Assembly: GCA_035764725.1 (NCBI GenBank)
Contig: DASTYT010000052.1
Location: forward strand, 62,001-126,000
From: Candidatus Methylomirabilota bacterium
GTDB taxonomy: Bacteria; Methylomirabilota; Methylomirabilia; Rokubacteriales; CSP1-6
Direction: 5' to 3'
Length of the DNA stretch: 64,000 bases
The notes under the pieces are model-generated. The model was not told the DNA's origin and ran no database searches. It was given only the letters and a program-made list of their open reading frames with translations. How positions within the stretch are numbered: position 1 is the stretch's first letter; each line of letters opens with the position of its first letter. A program made the position numbers and the translations under genes. Below are positions 8,075 to 17,821 of the stretch, in pieces.

Positions 8075-9370
8075 TTACGCGAACTTCGCGTAGATCGCCT
8101 TGATCTTCTCGTCCGCCCACTTCACGGTCTGCTCGAGATCCATCTTGTCAGTGCAGAACTGGGCGAGCGCGTCCACCATCACGAACTGCTGATACACCTC
8201 GTCCGCCGCCGGGGTCAGCGGACCCGGGTAGCCGGTGGTGAAGTGATAGTCGGCATCCTGCTCCAGCGGCTTGAGCTTGGGGTCCTCGCTGATGATCGGG
8301 AACGGCGGCTTCGCGTAGTTGTTGAGGAACGGCATGTTGTAGCCGGTGCTCGCCTTGGCGGCGTCCCGGTAGACGTCGGCGAGGGCCTCGAGGAACGCCT
8401 TGGCCCCGTCCGCATTCTTGCTGAACTTGGTCACGCCATAGGCGCGGCAGTTGGCGAACGAGCGCCGGATCGCCGGCCCCTTGGGCGAGAGCGACACGAA
8501 GATCTTGTCCGCGAGCTCCTTGTTGGAGCCTTCGATGGTCCGGTAGGCGCTGATCGGGTTGTGGATCCAGGAGCCGCGGCCCGACGCGAGGAAGCGGTTG
8601 TTGGACGCGTCGTCCCAGGCGAGGACCTCGGGGGTCATGCAGTCCTTGTAGAGGGCCTTGTTGAACTTCAGCGCCTCGCGAACCTCCTTGGAGTTGTACT
8701 GGATGGTCTTGCCGTCCTTGGCCACCTCGGAACCGCCGAACGACCACATGATCGCGCGCCAGGAGGCGCGAGAGTCGTCATGGTGCGCCAGCCCGATCCC
8801 GATCGGGAAACCCTTCGCCTTCAGCTTGGCGCCGCCCTTGTGGAGGTCCTCCCAGGTGTCGGGCCCGTTGGGCATGCCGATCTCGGTCCAGAGGTCCTTC
8901 CGGTAGAGGCCGGGGAAGTCGATGAAGAAATCGGGAATGGCGTGGAACTTCCCGTCCGTGCGCACCTTGCAGTAGTTGTCGGCGAGCGGCGTCCACCCGC
9001 CGTACTTCTTGCCGATCCGGTCGGCGGCGTCCTGCACGTCGATGAGGGCGGAGGCCCACTTCTCGGTGCCCGTCCCTACGAGCTGGACGATGTCGTGGCC
9101 GGACTGGGTCGCGACCTCCGCCGCGATCTTGGCGGGGATCTGCAGATGCGGGATGTGGTCGATGATGACCTTGACGCCGCTCTTCGTGCTCCACTGGTCG
9201 GCGAAAGCGTCGAACCACTTGTCGTAGGCGGGGACGAAGTGCGTCCAGGCGAGCACCCGCACTTCCTTCGTCTGGGCCCACGCCGGGCGGATCCACACGT
9301 GCGGAAACGCCGACACGCCCGCCGCGCCGGCGGCCGTACCCAGGAATTGCCGTCGTGACAGTTTGCTCAT
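8075..9370 (-). CDS. sugar ABC transporter substrate-binding protein (system 2)
   Basis: This is a 431-residue extracellular solute-binding protein with a clear Tat signal: SRRQFLG near residues 5-11, then an Ala/Gly-rich core and AWAQ at the cleavage site. It shares with the system-3 protein the block WDDASNNRF followed by GSWIHNPIS, so systems 2 and 3 are the closest paralogues. AAGGAGGGAG lies 9 bases before ATG 9370, a strong ribosome site. It is the last gene of a leftward operon: MalF-type permease, MalG-type permease, binding protein, the reverse of the order in systems 1 and 3. The ligand is unknown. Confidence 0.9.
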   Translation of the reverse strand: MSKLSRRQFLGTAAGAAGVSAFPHVWIRPAWAQTKEVRVLAWTHFVPAYDKWFDAFADQWSTKSGVKVIIDHIPHLQIPAKIAAEVATQSGHDIVQLVGTGTEKWASALIDVQDAADRIGKKYGGWTPLADNYCKVRTDGKFHAIPDFFIDFPGLYRKDLWTEIGMPNGPDTWEDLHKGGAKLKAKGFPIGIGLAHHDDSRASWRAIMWSFGGSEVAKDGKTIQYNSKEVREALKFNKALYKDCMTPEVLAWDDASNNRFLASGRGSWIHNPISAYRTIEGSNKELADKIFVSLSPKGPAIRRSFANCRAYGVTKFSKNADGAKAFLEALADVYRDAAKASTGYNMPFLNNYAKPPFPIISEDPKLKPLEQDADYHFTTGYPGPLTPAADEVYQQFVMVDALAQFCTDKMDLEQTVKWADEKIKAIYAKFA

Positions 9371-9398
9371 TGCATTCTCCCTCCTTGGAGAGTTGTGT

Positions 9399-10250
9399 TC
9401 ACTTCAGAGCGCCTGCGGTCAGCCCGTGAATGAAGTGGTCGAGGCTGAACGCGTAGACTACCGCGACCGGGATGGCGCCGATGAGGGCGCCCGCCATGAG
9501 CGATCCCCAGTAGAACACGTCACCGCGGACGAGGTCGCTGGTCACCCCGTACGAGATCGTCTTGTTGGCGGACCCGGAGATGAAGGTCAGGGCGTAGATG
9601 AACTCCTGGTACGTGAGCGTGAAGGCGAAGATGCCGGCGGTGATGATGCCGGGCACGATGACCGGGATGATGATCATCCGGAAGGCCTGGAAGCGGGTAC
9701 AGCCGTCGATCTGGGCGCTCTCCTCGATCTCCTTCGGCACCGTGCGCACGAAGCCCATGAGGAGCCAGGTACAGAAGGGCAGCGTGAACGAGGGATACAC
9801 GATCACCAGGGCCCACACCGAGTCGATGAACCCCAGCCCGCGCACCACCTGGGACAGCGGGATGAACAGCAGGGTGGACGGGATGAGGTAGGACAGGAAC
9901 ATGGCGGTCGAGAGCGGCTGGGCGCCCGGGAACCGCATGCGGGCGAGGGCGTAGGCGGCGGGCAGGGCAAGCACGAGGGTGATCACCACGACCAGCGCGC
10001 CGATCATGAGACTGTTCGCCATCCAGATCGGGAACAGGGTGCCTTGGAGGAGCAGCCGGATGTGGTCCAGCGTCGGCGGCTCCTTGAACCAGAACGGCGC
10101 GGTCTCGAGATTGTAAAGGTCCCGGTCGCGCTTGAAGGCGGTGATGACCATCCAGTAGAACGGAAACATGACGACGAAGAGGTACGGGGACAGTGGGAGA
10201 TAGGGTCCGTAGTCTCGCTTGATACGTCGCCAGAGCTTCCGGCCTTCCAT
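9399..10250 (-). CDS. sugar ABC transporter permease, MalG type (system 2)
   Basis: This is a 283-residue inner-membrane permease with six hydrophobic segments. The coupling loop reads EESAQIDGCTRFQAF, and the conserved end is GDVFYWGSLMAGALIGAIP. The ATG at 10250 follows the stop of the MalF-type gene by 4 bases, so the two are translationally coupled. It forms the channel with that partner and hands energy coupling to an ATPase not encoded in this operon. Confidence 0.9.
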   Translation of the reverse strand: MEGRKLWRRIKRDYGPYLPLSPYLFVVMFPFYWMVITAFKRDRDLYNLETAPFWFKEPPTLDHIRLLLQGTLFPIWMANSLMIGALVVVITLVLALPAAYALARMRFPGAQPLSTAMFLSYLIPSTLLFIPLSQVVRGLGFIDSVWALVIVYPSFTLPFCTWLLMGFVRTVPKEIEESAQIDGCTRFQAFRMIIIPVIVPGIITAGIFAFTLTYQEFIYALTFISGSANKTISYGVTSDLVRGDVFYWGSLMAGALIGAIPVAVVYAFSLDHFIHGLTAGALK

Positions 10251-10254
10251 GGCC

Positions 10255-11196
10255 CTAGTCCCTCTGCAGGAACCGTAGCATGAGGATCACGATGACGGCG
10301 AGCACGGGGAAGATGAACAGCGTGATGGCCGCGCCCATCCCCAGGTCGCCGGCATTGATGCCGATATTGTACGCATAGGTCCCGAACACGTGGGTGGTGT
10401 TGTACGGCCCGCCCTGGGTCAAGAGCCACACCGCCGAGAAGTCGGTGAACGAGAACACGACCGAGTAGAGCAGGCCCACGAGCAGGATCGGACGCACGAT
10501 CGGCACCACCACGTAGTGGAAGCGCCGCAGCGGCCCCGCCCCGTCGATCTTGGCCGCCTCGATGACCTCCTGCGGCACCGCGGTCAGCCCGGCGAGCAGG
10601 ATGACCGCCGAGAACGGGAAGCCCCGCCAGACGTTCATGATGATGACTGACCACATCGCCAGGCCGGGCTCGCCCAGCCACTGCCACGGGTACTCGATGA
10701 TGTGGGCCCGCATCAGCATCCAGTTGATGACGCTGTAGAGCGAATCGAACATCCACTTCCAGGCGAGGGACGAGAGCGCGATCGGGATGACGAACGGGAT
10801 CAGGATGATGCCCTGGACGAGGCGCTTGCCCTTGAAGCTCCGGTTGAGAGCGAAGGCCAGGGGTAGTCCGATCACCAGGCGGATGGCTTCGGAGCCGAAG
10901 GTGAAGACGAAGGAATTCCGGACCGTCTGCCAGAACACCGGGTCCTCGAAGAGCCGGCGGTAGTTGAGCAGGCCCACGAAATGGGTGTCGGGCGAGCCGA
11001 CCCGGGCGCTCGACAGGGACAGGTAGATCGACATCAGGAACGGGTAGGCGATGAAGAAGGCCAGGTACACGAAGGCCGGGGCTACCCAGATAAGCCCTTG
11101 AATCGATTCACGCCGGCTCCAGCCCGCCAGGGTCTTGGCCTGGGAGGCAGGGACGGGTACTGCGGGGATCTCGGTTAGCTCCCGGCCGTTGGGCAA
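10255..11196 (-). CDS. sugar ABC transporter permease, MalF type (system 2)
   Basis: This is a 313-residue permease. After about 30 polar residues, the first helix (GLIWVAPAFVYLAFFIAYPF) begins, and the coupling motif IEAAKIDGAGPLRRF occurs about two-thirds along. The start is a TTG at 11196 with GGGAG about 9 bases upstream; no ATG or GTG lies nearby in frame. It is the first gene of the leftward system-2 operon, about 100 bases downstream of a strong promoter. The shared divergent region also serves the ATPase gene on the other strand. Confidence 0.88.
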   Translation of the reverse strand: MPNGRELTEIPAVPVPASQAKTLAGWSRRESIQGLIWVAPAFVYLAFFIAYPFLMSIYLSLSSARVGSPDTHFVGLLNYRRLFEDPVFWQTVRNSFVFTFGSEAIRLVIGLPLAFALNRSFKGKRLVQGIILIPFVIPIALSSLAWKWMFDSLYSVINWMLMRAHIIEYPWQWLGEPGLAMWSVIIMNVWRGFPFSAVILLAGLTAVPQEVIEAAKIDGAGPLRRFHYVVVPIVRPILLVGLLYSVVFSFTDFSAVWLLTQGGPYNTTHVFGTYAYNIGINAGDLGMGAAITLFIFPVLAVIVILMLRFLQRD

Positions 11197-11293
11197 GCCT
11201 CGACGCTCCCGGGGTAGCGGACGGAACGGGGGTTACTGTCGCCACACATGCGTGCTGGGTCTCACGAGTCCTAAGGATGCTTGAAATACGAGC

Positions 11294-11314
11294 GGGTGTC
11301 GTCTTATAACACCC
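11294..11314. promoter_or_regulatory. candidate operator GGGTGT-N9-ACACCC over a -10 box
   Basis: A perfect 6-bp inverted repeat (11294-11299, 11309-11314) brackets the -10 element at 11303-11308 of the leftward promoter. Position and symmetry suit a repressor of the system-2 operon. The arms differ from the TTGACG/CGTCAA repeat of system 1. Confidence 0.45.
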
Positions 11315-11331
11315 TCTCCGCGGTGTGTCAA
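11303..11331 (-). promoter_or_regulatory. near-consensus promoter of the system-2 ABC operon
   Basis: The minus strand shows TTGACA (11331-11326), a 17-base spacer and TATAAG (11308-11303, 5 of 6). This is one of the two best sigma-70-type promoters in the window. Transcription should begin near 11296, giving a leader of about 100 bases. Confidence 0.7.
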
Positions 11332-11367
11332 TGAACCGTGTTGCCAAAACGCGACGTCGTGTATTTA

Positions 11368-11376
11368 TGGTACTAT
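11368..11376 (+). promoter_or_regulatory. possible extended -10 promoter of the ATPase gene
   Basis: TGGTACTAT is an extended -10 element 83 bases before the ATPase start. TTGCCA at 11341-11346 could act as a -35 for an alternative -10 (TTTATG) with a 17-base spacer. The sequence does not decide between them. Confidence 0.35.
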
Positions 11377-11459
11377 CCGGCGCGCCGGGGGTGCTCGGCC
11401 CCCCACCGCCAGCCCGGACACGAACGTGACCAAATCCTGAGGGACAGCGAGGTCGCCCA

Positions 11460-12554
<1,095 letters not shown>

Positions 12555-12572
12555 GCTGTGATCAGCTAAGCG

Positions 12573-12590
12573 GCGACCCGCGCGGGTCGC
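12573..12590. terminator. perfect 18-base palindrome after the ATPase gene
   Basis: GCGACCCGCGCGGGTCGC is a perfect palindrome (8-bp arms around CG) 18 bases past the first stop. It may stop or attenuate transcription between the ATPase gene and system 3. There is no T-run, and a protein-binding site is an alternative. Confidence 0.4.
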
Positions 12591-12669
12591 GCTTCGCCAC
12601 AGGGGGTGGGACGAGCGCCAAGGTTCTCCTGATGGCCCGAGACCTCCCGACGAGTCACGGAGGCCCTCC

Positions 12670-13986
12670 ATGGACCAGTCCGCTCCCCGCAGTCTCGACC
12701 GTCGTCGCTTCCTTCGCACCGCCGCCGGGGCCTCGGCCGGTATGGCCTCCTGGCTCGCCCTCCGCACGCCGCCCGCCGTCGCGCAGAAGCGCGAGCTGAC
12801 CTTCCTCTCCTGGAATCACTTCGTCCCCGCCGCGGACGACGAGCTACGGCGCCAGGCGGAAGTGTTCAGCAAGGCCAACAACTGCACGGTCCGCGTCGAT
12901 ACGGTGGCGCATCTGCAGCTGCCCGCCAAGATCGCGGCGGAGGCGCAGTCCCAATCCGGGCACGACATGTACCGCTCCGCCGGCGCCGATCCCTTCCTCT
13001 ACGAGAACCTTCACGCCAACGTGGACGACCTCGTGGACAAGCTCGGCAAGCAGTACGGCGGCTGGTATCCCTTCTGCGCCCAGATGGCGCAGACCGGCTC
13101 GGGCTGGAAAGCCGTGCCGTGGTTCTGGGTCTCCTTCCCCGCGACCTACAACATGGCGCACTTCCGGAAGGCCGGCTTCGGCGACAGCTACCCCAAGACC
13201 TGGGCAGAGCTGCTCTCGATGGGCAAGGTGCTCAAGAAGCAGGGCAACCCGGTGGGCATTCCCATCAGCCACTGCTCCGACGCCCACAGCACGTACTGGT
13301 CGGTCTCGTGGTCGTACGGCGCCAAGGTGCTCGAGGCGGACGGCAAGACCCCCGGCATCAACTCCGACAAGACCGCCCAGGTCATCGAGTGGTACAAGGA
13401 GCTCTTCAAGGACGCGATGGAGCCCGAGGTCCTGTCCTGGGACGACGCTGGCAACAACCGCTTCATCCTCTCAGGCAAGGGGTCGTGGATCCACAATCCG
13501 ATCAGCCCGTACAACGCGGCGCTGAAGGAGAAGATGCCGATCGCTGACGACCTCAACCACCACAACAGTCCCGCGGGGCCGGCCGGCGCGCACACGGCCC
13601 CGCCCGCGCTCAGCATGGCGATCTGGAAGTTCTCCAAGAATCAGGAGCTGGCCAAGGAGTTCATCCAGTATCTCTTCAAGAAGGAGAACTACGACGCCTG
13701 GATCGTGGCGTCGAACGCGTTCAATCACCCGCCGCTCCGACACCTCTCCGATCACCCGATCTGGGCGAAGAACCCGAAGTTCGCGATGCTGCCCAAGGAG
13801 GCGGAGTTCGCCCATCCGCGCGGCTGGCCGGCCAAGCCCTCCGACGCCGTGCAGCGGATCGATGACAACTACGTCCTCGCCGACATGGTGGCGAAGGCGG
13901 TCAACGGTATGCCGACCAAGCGGACCATGGAGTGGGCGCAGGAGCAGGTGGTCCGCGCCGTGAAGGGGCAGCTGAAAGTCAGCTAG
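12670..13986 (+). CDS. sugar ABC transporter substrate-binding protein (system 3)
   Basis: This is a 438-residue extracellular solute-binding protein with the Tat signal DRRRFLRTAAGA at residues 10-21 and a cleavage site near AVAQ. The block WDDAGNNRF followed by GSWIHNPIS is almost the same as in the system-2 protein, marking a recent duplication relative to system 1. A strong ribosome site (ACGGAGG) lies 7 bases before ATG 12670. The downstream permease gene begins at the base after the TAG stop. The ligand is unknown but probably related to that of system 2. Confidence 0.9.
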   Translation: MDQSAPRSLDRRRFLRTAAGASAGMASWLALRTPPAVAQKRELTFLSWNHFVPAADDELRRQAEVFSKANNCTVRVDTVAHLQLPAKIAAEAQSQSGHDMYRSAGADPFLYENLHANVDDLVDKLGKQYGGWYPFCAQMAQTGSGWKAVPWFWVSFPATYNMAHFRKAGFGDSYPKTWAELLSMGKVLKKQGNPVGIPISHCSDAHSTYWSVSWSYGAKVLEADGKTPGINSDKTAQVIEWYKELFKDAMEPEVLSWDDAGNNRFILSGKGSWIHNPISPYNAALKEKMPIADDLNHHNSPAGPAGAHTAPPALSMAIWKFSKNQELAKEFIQYLFKKENYDAWIVASNAFNHPPLRHLSDHPIWAKNPKFAMLPKEAEFAHPRGWPAKPSDAVQRIDDNYVLADMVAKAVNGMPTKRTMEWAQEQVVRAVKGQLKVS

Positions 13987-14925
13987 ATGGCTGTCGGGCC
14001 GCAGGTCCTCGAGGCGGCCGGGCCGGCGCGCGCCGGCCGCCTCAACCGGCTCCGGGAGTGGTGGGAGCGTGAAGAGGTGTTCGGCTACGGCCTGATCCTC
14101 CCCGCTCTCGCCCTGCTCGTCGCCCTGGTCGCCTTCCCGTTCGGGATGGCCATCTACTTCAGCCTGTCCGACTACTGGGTGGGCTCGCCGGGCCCCTTCG
14201 TGGGGCTGGCCAACTACCGGGAGATCCTCGGCAACGAGACCTTCCGACAGACCGTGCAGAACTCGTTCGTGTTCACCGGCGCCGCCCTGTCCCTCAAGAT
14301 CGTGCTGGGGGTGTGGCTCGCCGTGCTCCTCGCCCGCCCGCTGCGCTTCAAACGGCTCATCCGCGGCGCGGTGCTGTTGCCCTTCGTCATCCCCACCGCG
14401 CTCTCGACGCTGGGCTGGTGGTGGATGTTCGACTCGCTCTACAGCGTGGTGAACTGGACGGCGATCCGGCTCGGCCTCATGACCCCGCCCGGCCCCAACT
14501 GGCTCGGGCAGGCCACCTACGCGATGATCGCGGTGATCGTCGTCAACGTGTGGCGAGGGCTCCCCTTCTTCGCCATCACCACCCTCGCCGGCCTCCTCGC
14601 GGTGCCCCGCGAGTATTACGAGGCAGCGGAGGTGGACGGGGCCGGCGCCCGCCAGCGTTTCTGGCTCATCACCCTGCCGCTGCTCAAGCCGGTCCTGGCG
14701 GTGGTGATCCTCTTCTCAACCATCTTCACGTTCTCGGACTTCAACATCGTCTACGTCCTCACTCGGGGCGGCCCCATGAACACCACGCACCTCTTCGCCA
14801 CCCTGGCCTATCAGGTCGGCCTCAACGGCGGCAACCTCGGCCAGGGCGCGGCCATCGCGCTGTTCATCTTCCCCCTGCTCGGCGCAGTGGTGTTCTTCCA
14901 ACTGCGCTACATCCGGAAGGACTGA
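13987..14925 (+). CDS. sugar ABC transporter permease, MalF type (system 3)
   Basis: This is a 312-residue inner-membrane permease. A basic and polar N-terminus of about 30 residues precedes the first helix, and the coupling motif reads YEAAEVDGAGARQRF followed by LPLLKP. The ATG abuts the stop of the binding-protein gene (TAGATG), so translation is coupled. It pairs with the MalG-type gene 2 bases downstream. Confidence 0.9.
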   Translation: MAVGPQVLEAAGPARAGRLNRLREWWEREEVFGYGLILPALALLVALVAFPFGMAIYFSLSDYWVGSPGPFVGLANYREILGNETFRQTVQNSFVFTGAALSLKIVLGVWLAVLLARPLRFKRLIRGAVLLPFVIPTALSTLGWWWMFDSLYSVVNWTAIRLGLMTPPGPNWLGQATYAMIAVIVVNVWRGLPFFAITTLAGLLAVPREYYEAAEVDGAGARQRFWLITLPLLKPVLAVVILFSTIFTFSDFNIVYVLTRGGPMNTTHLFATLAYQVGLNGGNLGQGAAIALFIFPLLGAVVFFQLRYIRKD

Positions 14926-14927
14926 CG

Positions 14928-15785
14928 ATGGCGAGCGCGCAGAGTCGGGGCGCCAAGCTGCGGGCGGCCGCCTTCACCTACGCCAACCTGGCGCCGTTCG
15001 TCTTCTTCGCGCTGTTCCCCTTCTATTTCATGTTCGTCACGTCGTTCAAGTCGAACGCCGAGCTCTACAACCTGAAGTCGGTGCCGTTCTGGATCCAGAC
15101 CGGCGTCATCATGGACCACTACACGTTCCTCTTTCGCAAGACCGACTTCCTCGTCTGGGTGCGGAACAGCCTCATCATCAGCTTGGTCGCGACCGGCGTG
15201 TCCATCGTGCTCTCCATCTTCGCCGGCTACAGCCTCGCGCGCCTGCGCTTCCGCGGCGCCGGCTCCTTCGGCACCGCGGTGTTCATCACCTATCTCGTGC
15301 CGCCCACCCTCCTCTTCCTTCCCCTGTCCCAGGTGGTGAGCTGGCTCGGCCTGTCCGACTCCATCGTGGCCCTGATGGTCACCTACCCGACCTTCCTCGT
15401 CCCGTTCTGCACCTGGCTCCTCATGGGGTACTTCCGCACCATCCCGCGCGAGGTCGAGGAATGCGCGCTGGTGGACGGCGCTACCCGCATGCAGACGCTC
15501 GTGCGCATCGTGCTGCCGATGGCGGTGCCCGGCATCATCTGCGCGCTGCTGTTCTCGTTCACCCTCTGCTGGAACGAGTTCACCTACGCTCTGACCTTCA
15601 TCTCCCAGTCGGCGAACAAGACGGCGGTGGTGGGCGTCACCGCGGACCTCATCCGCGGGGACATCTACTACTGGGGCTCGCTGATGGCGGGGGCGGTGCT
15701 GGCGAGCGTGCCGGTGGTGATCGTGTACGTCCTCTTCCTGGACTATTACGTCTCGGGGCTGACCGCGGGAGCGGTGAAGGGCTAG
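14928..15785 (+). CDS. sugar ABC transporter permease, MalG type (system 3)
   Basis: This is a 285-residue permease with six helices. The coupling loop is EECALVDGATRMQTL and the conserved end is GDIYYWGSLMAGAVLASVP. ATG 14928 lies 2 bases after the previous stop; the reading frame is open much further upstream, but that part lies inside the MalF gene in another frame and is not coding. The last 4 bases overlap the 3' end of the convergent sixA gene, leaving no room for a separate terminator. Confidence 0.92.
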   Translation: MASAQSRGAKLRAAAFTYANLAPFVFFALFPFYFMFVTSFKSNAELYNLKSVPFWIQTGVIMDHYTFLFRKTDFLVWVRNSLIISLVATGVSIVLSIFAGYSLARLRFRGAGSFGTAVFITYLVPPTLLFLPLSQVVSWLGLSDSIVALMVTYPTFLVPFCTWLLMGYFRTIPREVEECALVDGATRMQTLVRIVLPMAVPGIICALLFSFTLCWNEFTYALTFISQSANKTAVVGVTADLIRGDIYYWGSLMAGAVLASVPVVIVYVLFLDYYVSGLTAGAVKG

Positions 15786-16291
15786 GCGCGGCCCGCGAGG
15801 GCGATCACCTCGCGCGGGCGGAGGTGGAAGAGCAGGGTCCCCCGACCTTTCTTCGGCCGCCCCTCGAACTCGAGCGCGGCCACGCCGCTCTTCCGCATCT
15901 CGAGGCGCGCGCCGCCGTCGGGCGAGACCAGCGCCGCCACCGCCTTCGACAGGAAGGGCTCGTGGCCGACGGCGACCACGGAGGCGCCCCGCGGCAGACG
16001 CCGCAGCGTCCGGAGCAAATCCTTCAGGCGCGCCTCGTCCCCCAGCGCGTCCGTCTCCTCGGGAACGATCCGCCGGCCATAGGCGCGCGCGGTGATCTCA
16101 GCGGTCTGACGCGCGCGCACGAGGGGGCTCGTGAGGAGCCGGTCGAAGCGCACGCCCATGCGCCGCAAGGTTCGCGCGACCAGCGCGTGCTCTCGGTGAC
16201 CTCGCGCCGAGAGGGGACGCATCCGGTCGTCGGGCCAGCGCCGGCGATCCTCGTGACCGGCCTCGGCGTGGCGCATGAGATAGAGCGTCAT
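15782..16291 (-). CDS. sixA: SixA-type phosphohistidine phosphatase
   Basis: This is a 169-residue histidine phosphatase. The catalytic RHG-like motif is LMRHAEAG near the N-terminus (phospho-accepting His), with a second region SPLVRARQTAEI and a later GHEPFLS holding the second active-site His. SixA-type enzymes remove phosphate from histidine phosphotransfer domains or PTS components. No such partner is adjacent, so the target is unknown. ATG 16291 is preferred over two upstream TTG codons because GAGG lies 6 bases before it. The gene diverges from the small cytochrome gene. Confidence 0.82.
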   Translation of the reverse strand: MTLYLMRHAEAGHEDRRRWPDDRMRPLSARGHREHALVARTLRRMGVRFDRLLTSPLVRARQTAEITARAYGRRIVPEETDALGDEARLKDLLRTLRRLPRGASVVAVGHEPFLSKAVAALVSPDGGARLEMRKSGVAALEFEGRPKKGRGTLLFHLRPREVIALAGRA

Positions 16292-16359
16292 CAACAACCT
16301 CGTGTTCGACGCTACGCTGCCCCCTCTACGCTGTCAAATCGGGACGCGCGAAAGGCGCG

Positions 16360-16368
16360 TGCTATCCT
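16360..16368 (+). promoter_or_regulatory. extended -10 promoter directly before the cytochrome gene
   Basis: TGCTATCCT (TGn plus TATCCT) ends 6 bases before the GTG at 16375, placing the transcription start at or within a few bases of the start codon. No Shine-Dalgarno is present, consistent with a leaderless mRNA. Confidence 0.45.
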
Positions 16369-16374
16369 GCCGCG

Positions 16375-16752
16375 GTGAGGGCGAAGTGGCTGCTCATCAT
16401 CGTGGGGCCCGCCCTGTTCATGCTGCTCGCGGGCGTGGTCGCGATGCTCGTCCTTCCCTATCCGGTGCCGAAGCGCGCCACGCCCGCGCAGCGGCTCTAT
16501 CTCTCGAACTGCGCGACCTGCCACGGCGCGAGCGGCGCCGGCTCCTGGCGCGCCACCATCTTCCTCATGCACCCGAGCGATCTGTCCGATCGCCGTCTCG
16601 TCAATGGGCTCACGGACGAGTACCTCTACCTGCTGATCAAGAACGGGGGCGCGCCGCTGGGGAAACCGGGCATGCCTGCGTTCGGCTTCCACCTCGGGGA
16701 CGACGAGATCCGCGAGCTGATCGCGTACCTGCGGGCCCTCCCGACCCGCTGA
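16375..16752 (+). CDS. small membrane-anchored c-type cytochrome
   Basis: This is a 125-residue protein: one N-terminal membrane helix (WLLIIVGPALFMLLAGVVAML), then a periplasmic domain with one haem-binding CATCH motif near residue 46 and a distal Met in KPGMPAFG that can be the sixth ligand. The ending ELIAYLRALP is typical of class I cytochrome c. It should shuttle electrons at the outer face of the inner membrane; the partner is not evident. The start is GTG 16375 behind an extended -10 with no ribosome site. The gene ends 4 bases from the convergent hypothetical gene. Confidence 0.8.
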   Translation: MRAKWLLIIVGPALFMLLAGVVAMLVLPYPVPKRATPAQRLYLSNCATCHGASGAGSWRATIFLMHPSDLSDRRLVNGLTDEYLYLLIKNGGAPLGKPGMPAFGFHLGDDEIRELIAYLRALPTR

Positions 16753-16756
16753 GCCG

Positions 16757-17092
16757 CTACTGGATCTTCTGGATGTCCACGAGGAGAAGGCGGTCACCCA
16801 CGGGCCGAATGGTCAGCCGCACGCGATCGCCGCGCGTCAGCTGCACGCGGTCGAGGATGTCCTTCGACTCAGCCTGGAGCACCATCGCGTCCATCTGATC
16901 CATGAACCCCGGGAGCTTCTCGTGTCGGACGACCACCATGACGTCGGCGTAACGCGCCTCGTAGACGCCGCCCGCGCGGTAGAGGCCCTGGCCCGGAAAA
17001 TTGGACCGGTACATGCCCCAGATCCCCGCGGCGAACGCGGCGAGCAGGACCGCAAAGAGGATGGGCGCGACCCAGCTACGGGAGCGCGCCAT
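16757..17092 (-). CDS. small membrane-anchored protein, unknown function
   Basis: I do not recognise this 111-residue protein. It has one N-terminal membrane helix (about 8-27, WVAPILFAVLLAAFAAGIWG), then a domain of about 80 residues rich in Val and charged residues, probably a small beta-barrel-like fold outside the membrane. There is no Cys pair or enzyme motif. ATG 17092 is the only reasonable start. It is convergent with the cytochrome gene and faces the same way as the next small exported protein, which lies behind a hairpin. Confidence 0.6.
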   Translation of the reverse strand: MARSRSWVAPILFAVLLAAFAAGIWGMYRSNFPGQGLYRAGGVYEARYADVMVVVRHEKLPGFMDQMDAMVLQAESKDILDRVQLTRGDRVRLTIRPVGDRLLLVDIQKIQ

Positions 17093-17139
17093 CTATCCGC
17101 GCGCCATCGAAACGGAGAGGGCGGAGGGTGGAACGACGG

Positions 17140-17167
17140 AAGGGGCGGGGTGTGCTCCCCGCCCCTT
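17140..17167. terminator. 11-bp hairpin between two leftward small genes
   Basis: AAGGGGCGGGG and CCCCGCCCCTT form a perfect 11-bp stem with a 6-base loop, about 50 bases past the stop of the gene at 17219-17617 in its direction of transcription. It probably ends that transcript. Confidence 0.6.
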
Positions 17168-17218
17168 CATCATCCGCGGGAACGCCGGCACCGGCCGCGG
17201 GGCCGCGCCGGGAGGTCC

Positions 17219-17617
17219 CTAGTCGAGGTAGTCGTAGTTGGGCTTCGGGATGGCGCCGGAGACGTGCTCAGGCGTCAGCACCCAGTCCCCGTGGCAGCCT
17301 TCCTTGAAGATCTTGGTCGCGCCGGTGTACGCGCTGCCCAGGGTGACGACCAGCAGGCCGAACGACGCCACCGTCCCGAGGCCGCAGATGATGGCCTTGC
17401 CGGGCACGTACATCACGTTCAGGAAGCCCGCGCCCACCGCGTCCCCGGCCGTCGGCTCCACCGAGCCGCTCATGGGCTGGGTCAGAATGGAGTTCGCGGT
17501 GCCCATCGTCTCGTACGTCTGCGTCTGCGCCTGCGCCACCGACAGCCAGATCGCGTAGGGCGCGGCGAGCATCACGACGAAGGCGAGGACCACGCACTGC
17601 CAGCGGGAGACTCTCAT
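17219..17617 (-). CDS. small membrane protein with signal-like N-terminus, unknown function
   Basis: This is a 132-residue protein. The first 30 residues form a signal peptide or membrane anchor ending in SVAQAQ. A second long hydrophobic segment (AIICGLGTVASFGLLVVTLGSA) lies near residues 77-98, so the rest is probably membrane-attached. Two Cys (near 79 and 109) could pair. It resembles small Ala/Gly-rich envelope proteins without known function. The start at 17617 is set by a perfect AGGAGGT 9 bases upstream; longer frames read through the divergent FAH gene and are spurious. It diverges from the FAH gene. Confidence 0.65.
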   Translation of the reverse strand: MRVSRWQCVVLAFVVMLAAPYAIWLSVAQAQTQTYETMGTANSILTQPMSGSVEPTAGDAVGAGFLNVMYVPGKAIICGLGTVASFGLLVVTLGSAYTGATKIFKEGCHGDWVLTPEHVSGAIPKPNYDYLD

Positions 17618-17640
17618 GGATGTGTGACCTCCTGTGCTCG

Positions 17641-17669
17641 ATGATAGCAACGCAAATGGCGAGATCCAA
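17641..17669 (-). promoter_or_regulatory. promoter of the small membrane-protein gene
   Basis: The minus strand reads TTGGAT (17669-17664), a 17-base spacer and TATCAT (17646-17641, 5 of 6). Start of transcription should fall near 17634, leaving a leader of about 17 bases that holds the AGGAGGT site. Confidence 0.5.
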
Positions 17670-17749
17670 AGGCATCTTAGCTCCGCCCCACCCACACCAT
17701 ATAGAGGCGTGGCGCGGATGCCACACAGGATGCAGACACCCGGCCCCGG

Positions 17750-17758
17750 TGCTATCAT
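17750..17758 (+). promoter_or_regulatory. extended -10 promoter of the FAH operon
   Basis: TGCTATCAT lies 63 bases before the FAH start. No good -35 is seen, as expected for extended -10 promoters. A short palindrome (CCCGGCGCCGGG) follows at once. Confidence 0.4.
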
Positions 17759-17821
17759 GCCCGGCGCCGGGCCAGTGCCCCGGACGCCCGACCCCGAGGA
17801 GCCCTTGAGAGGAGACGCGTC

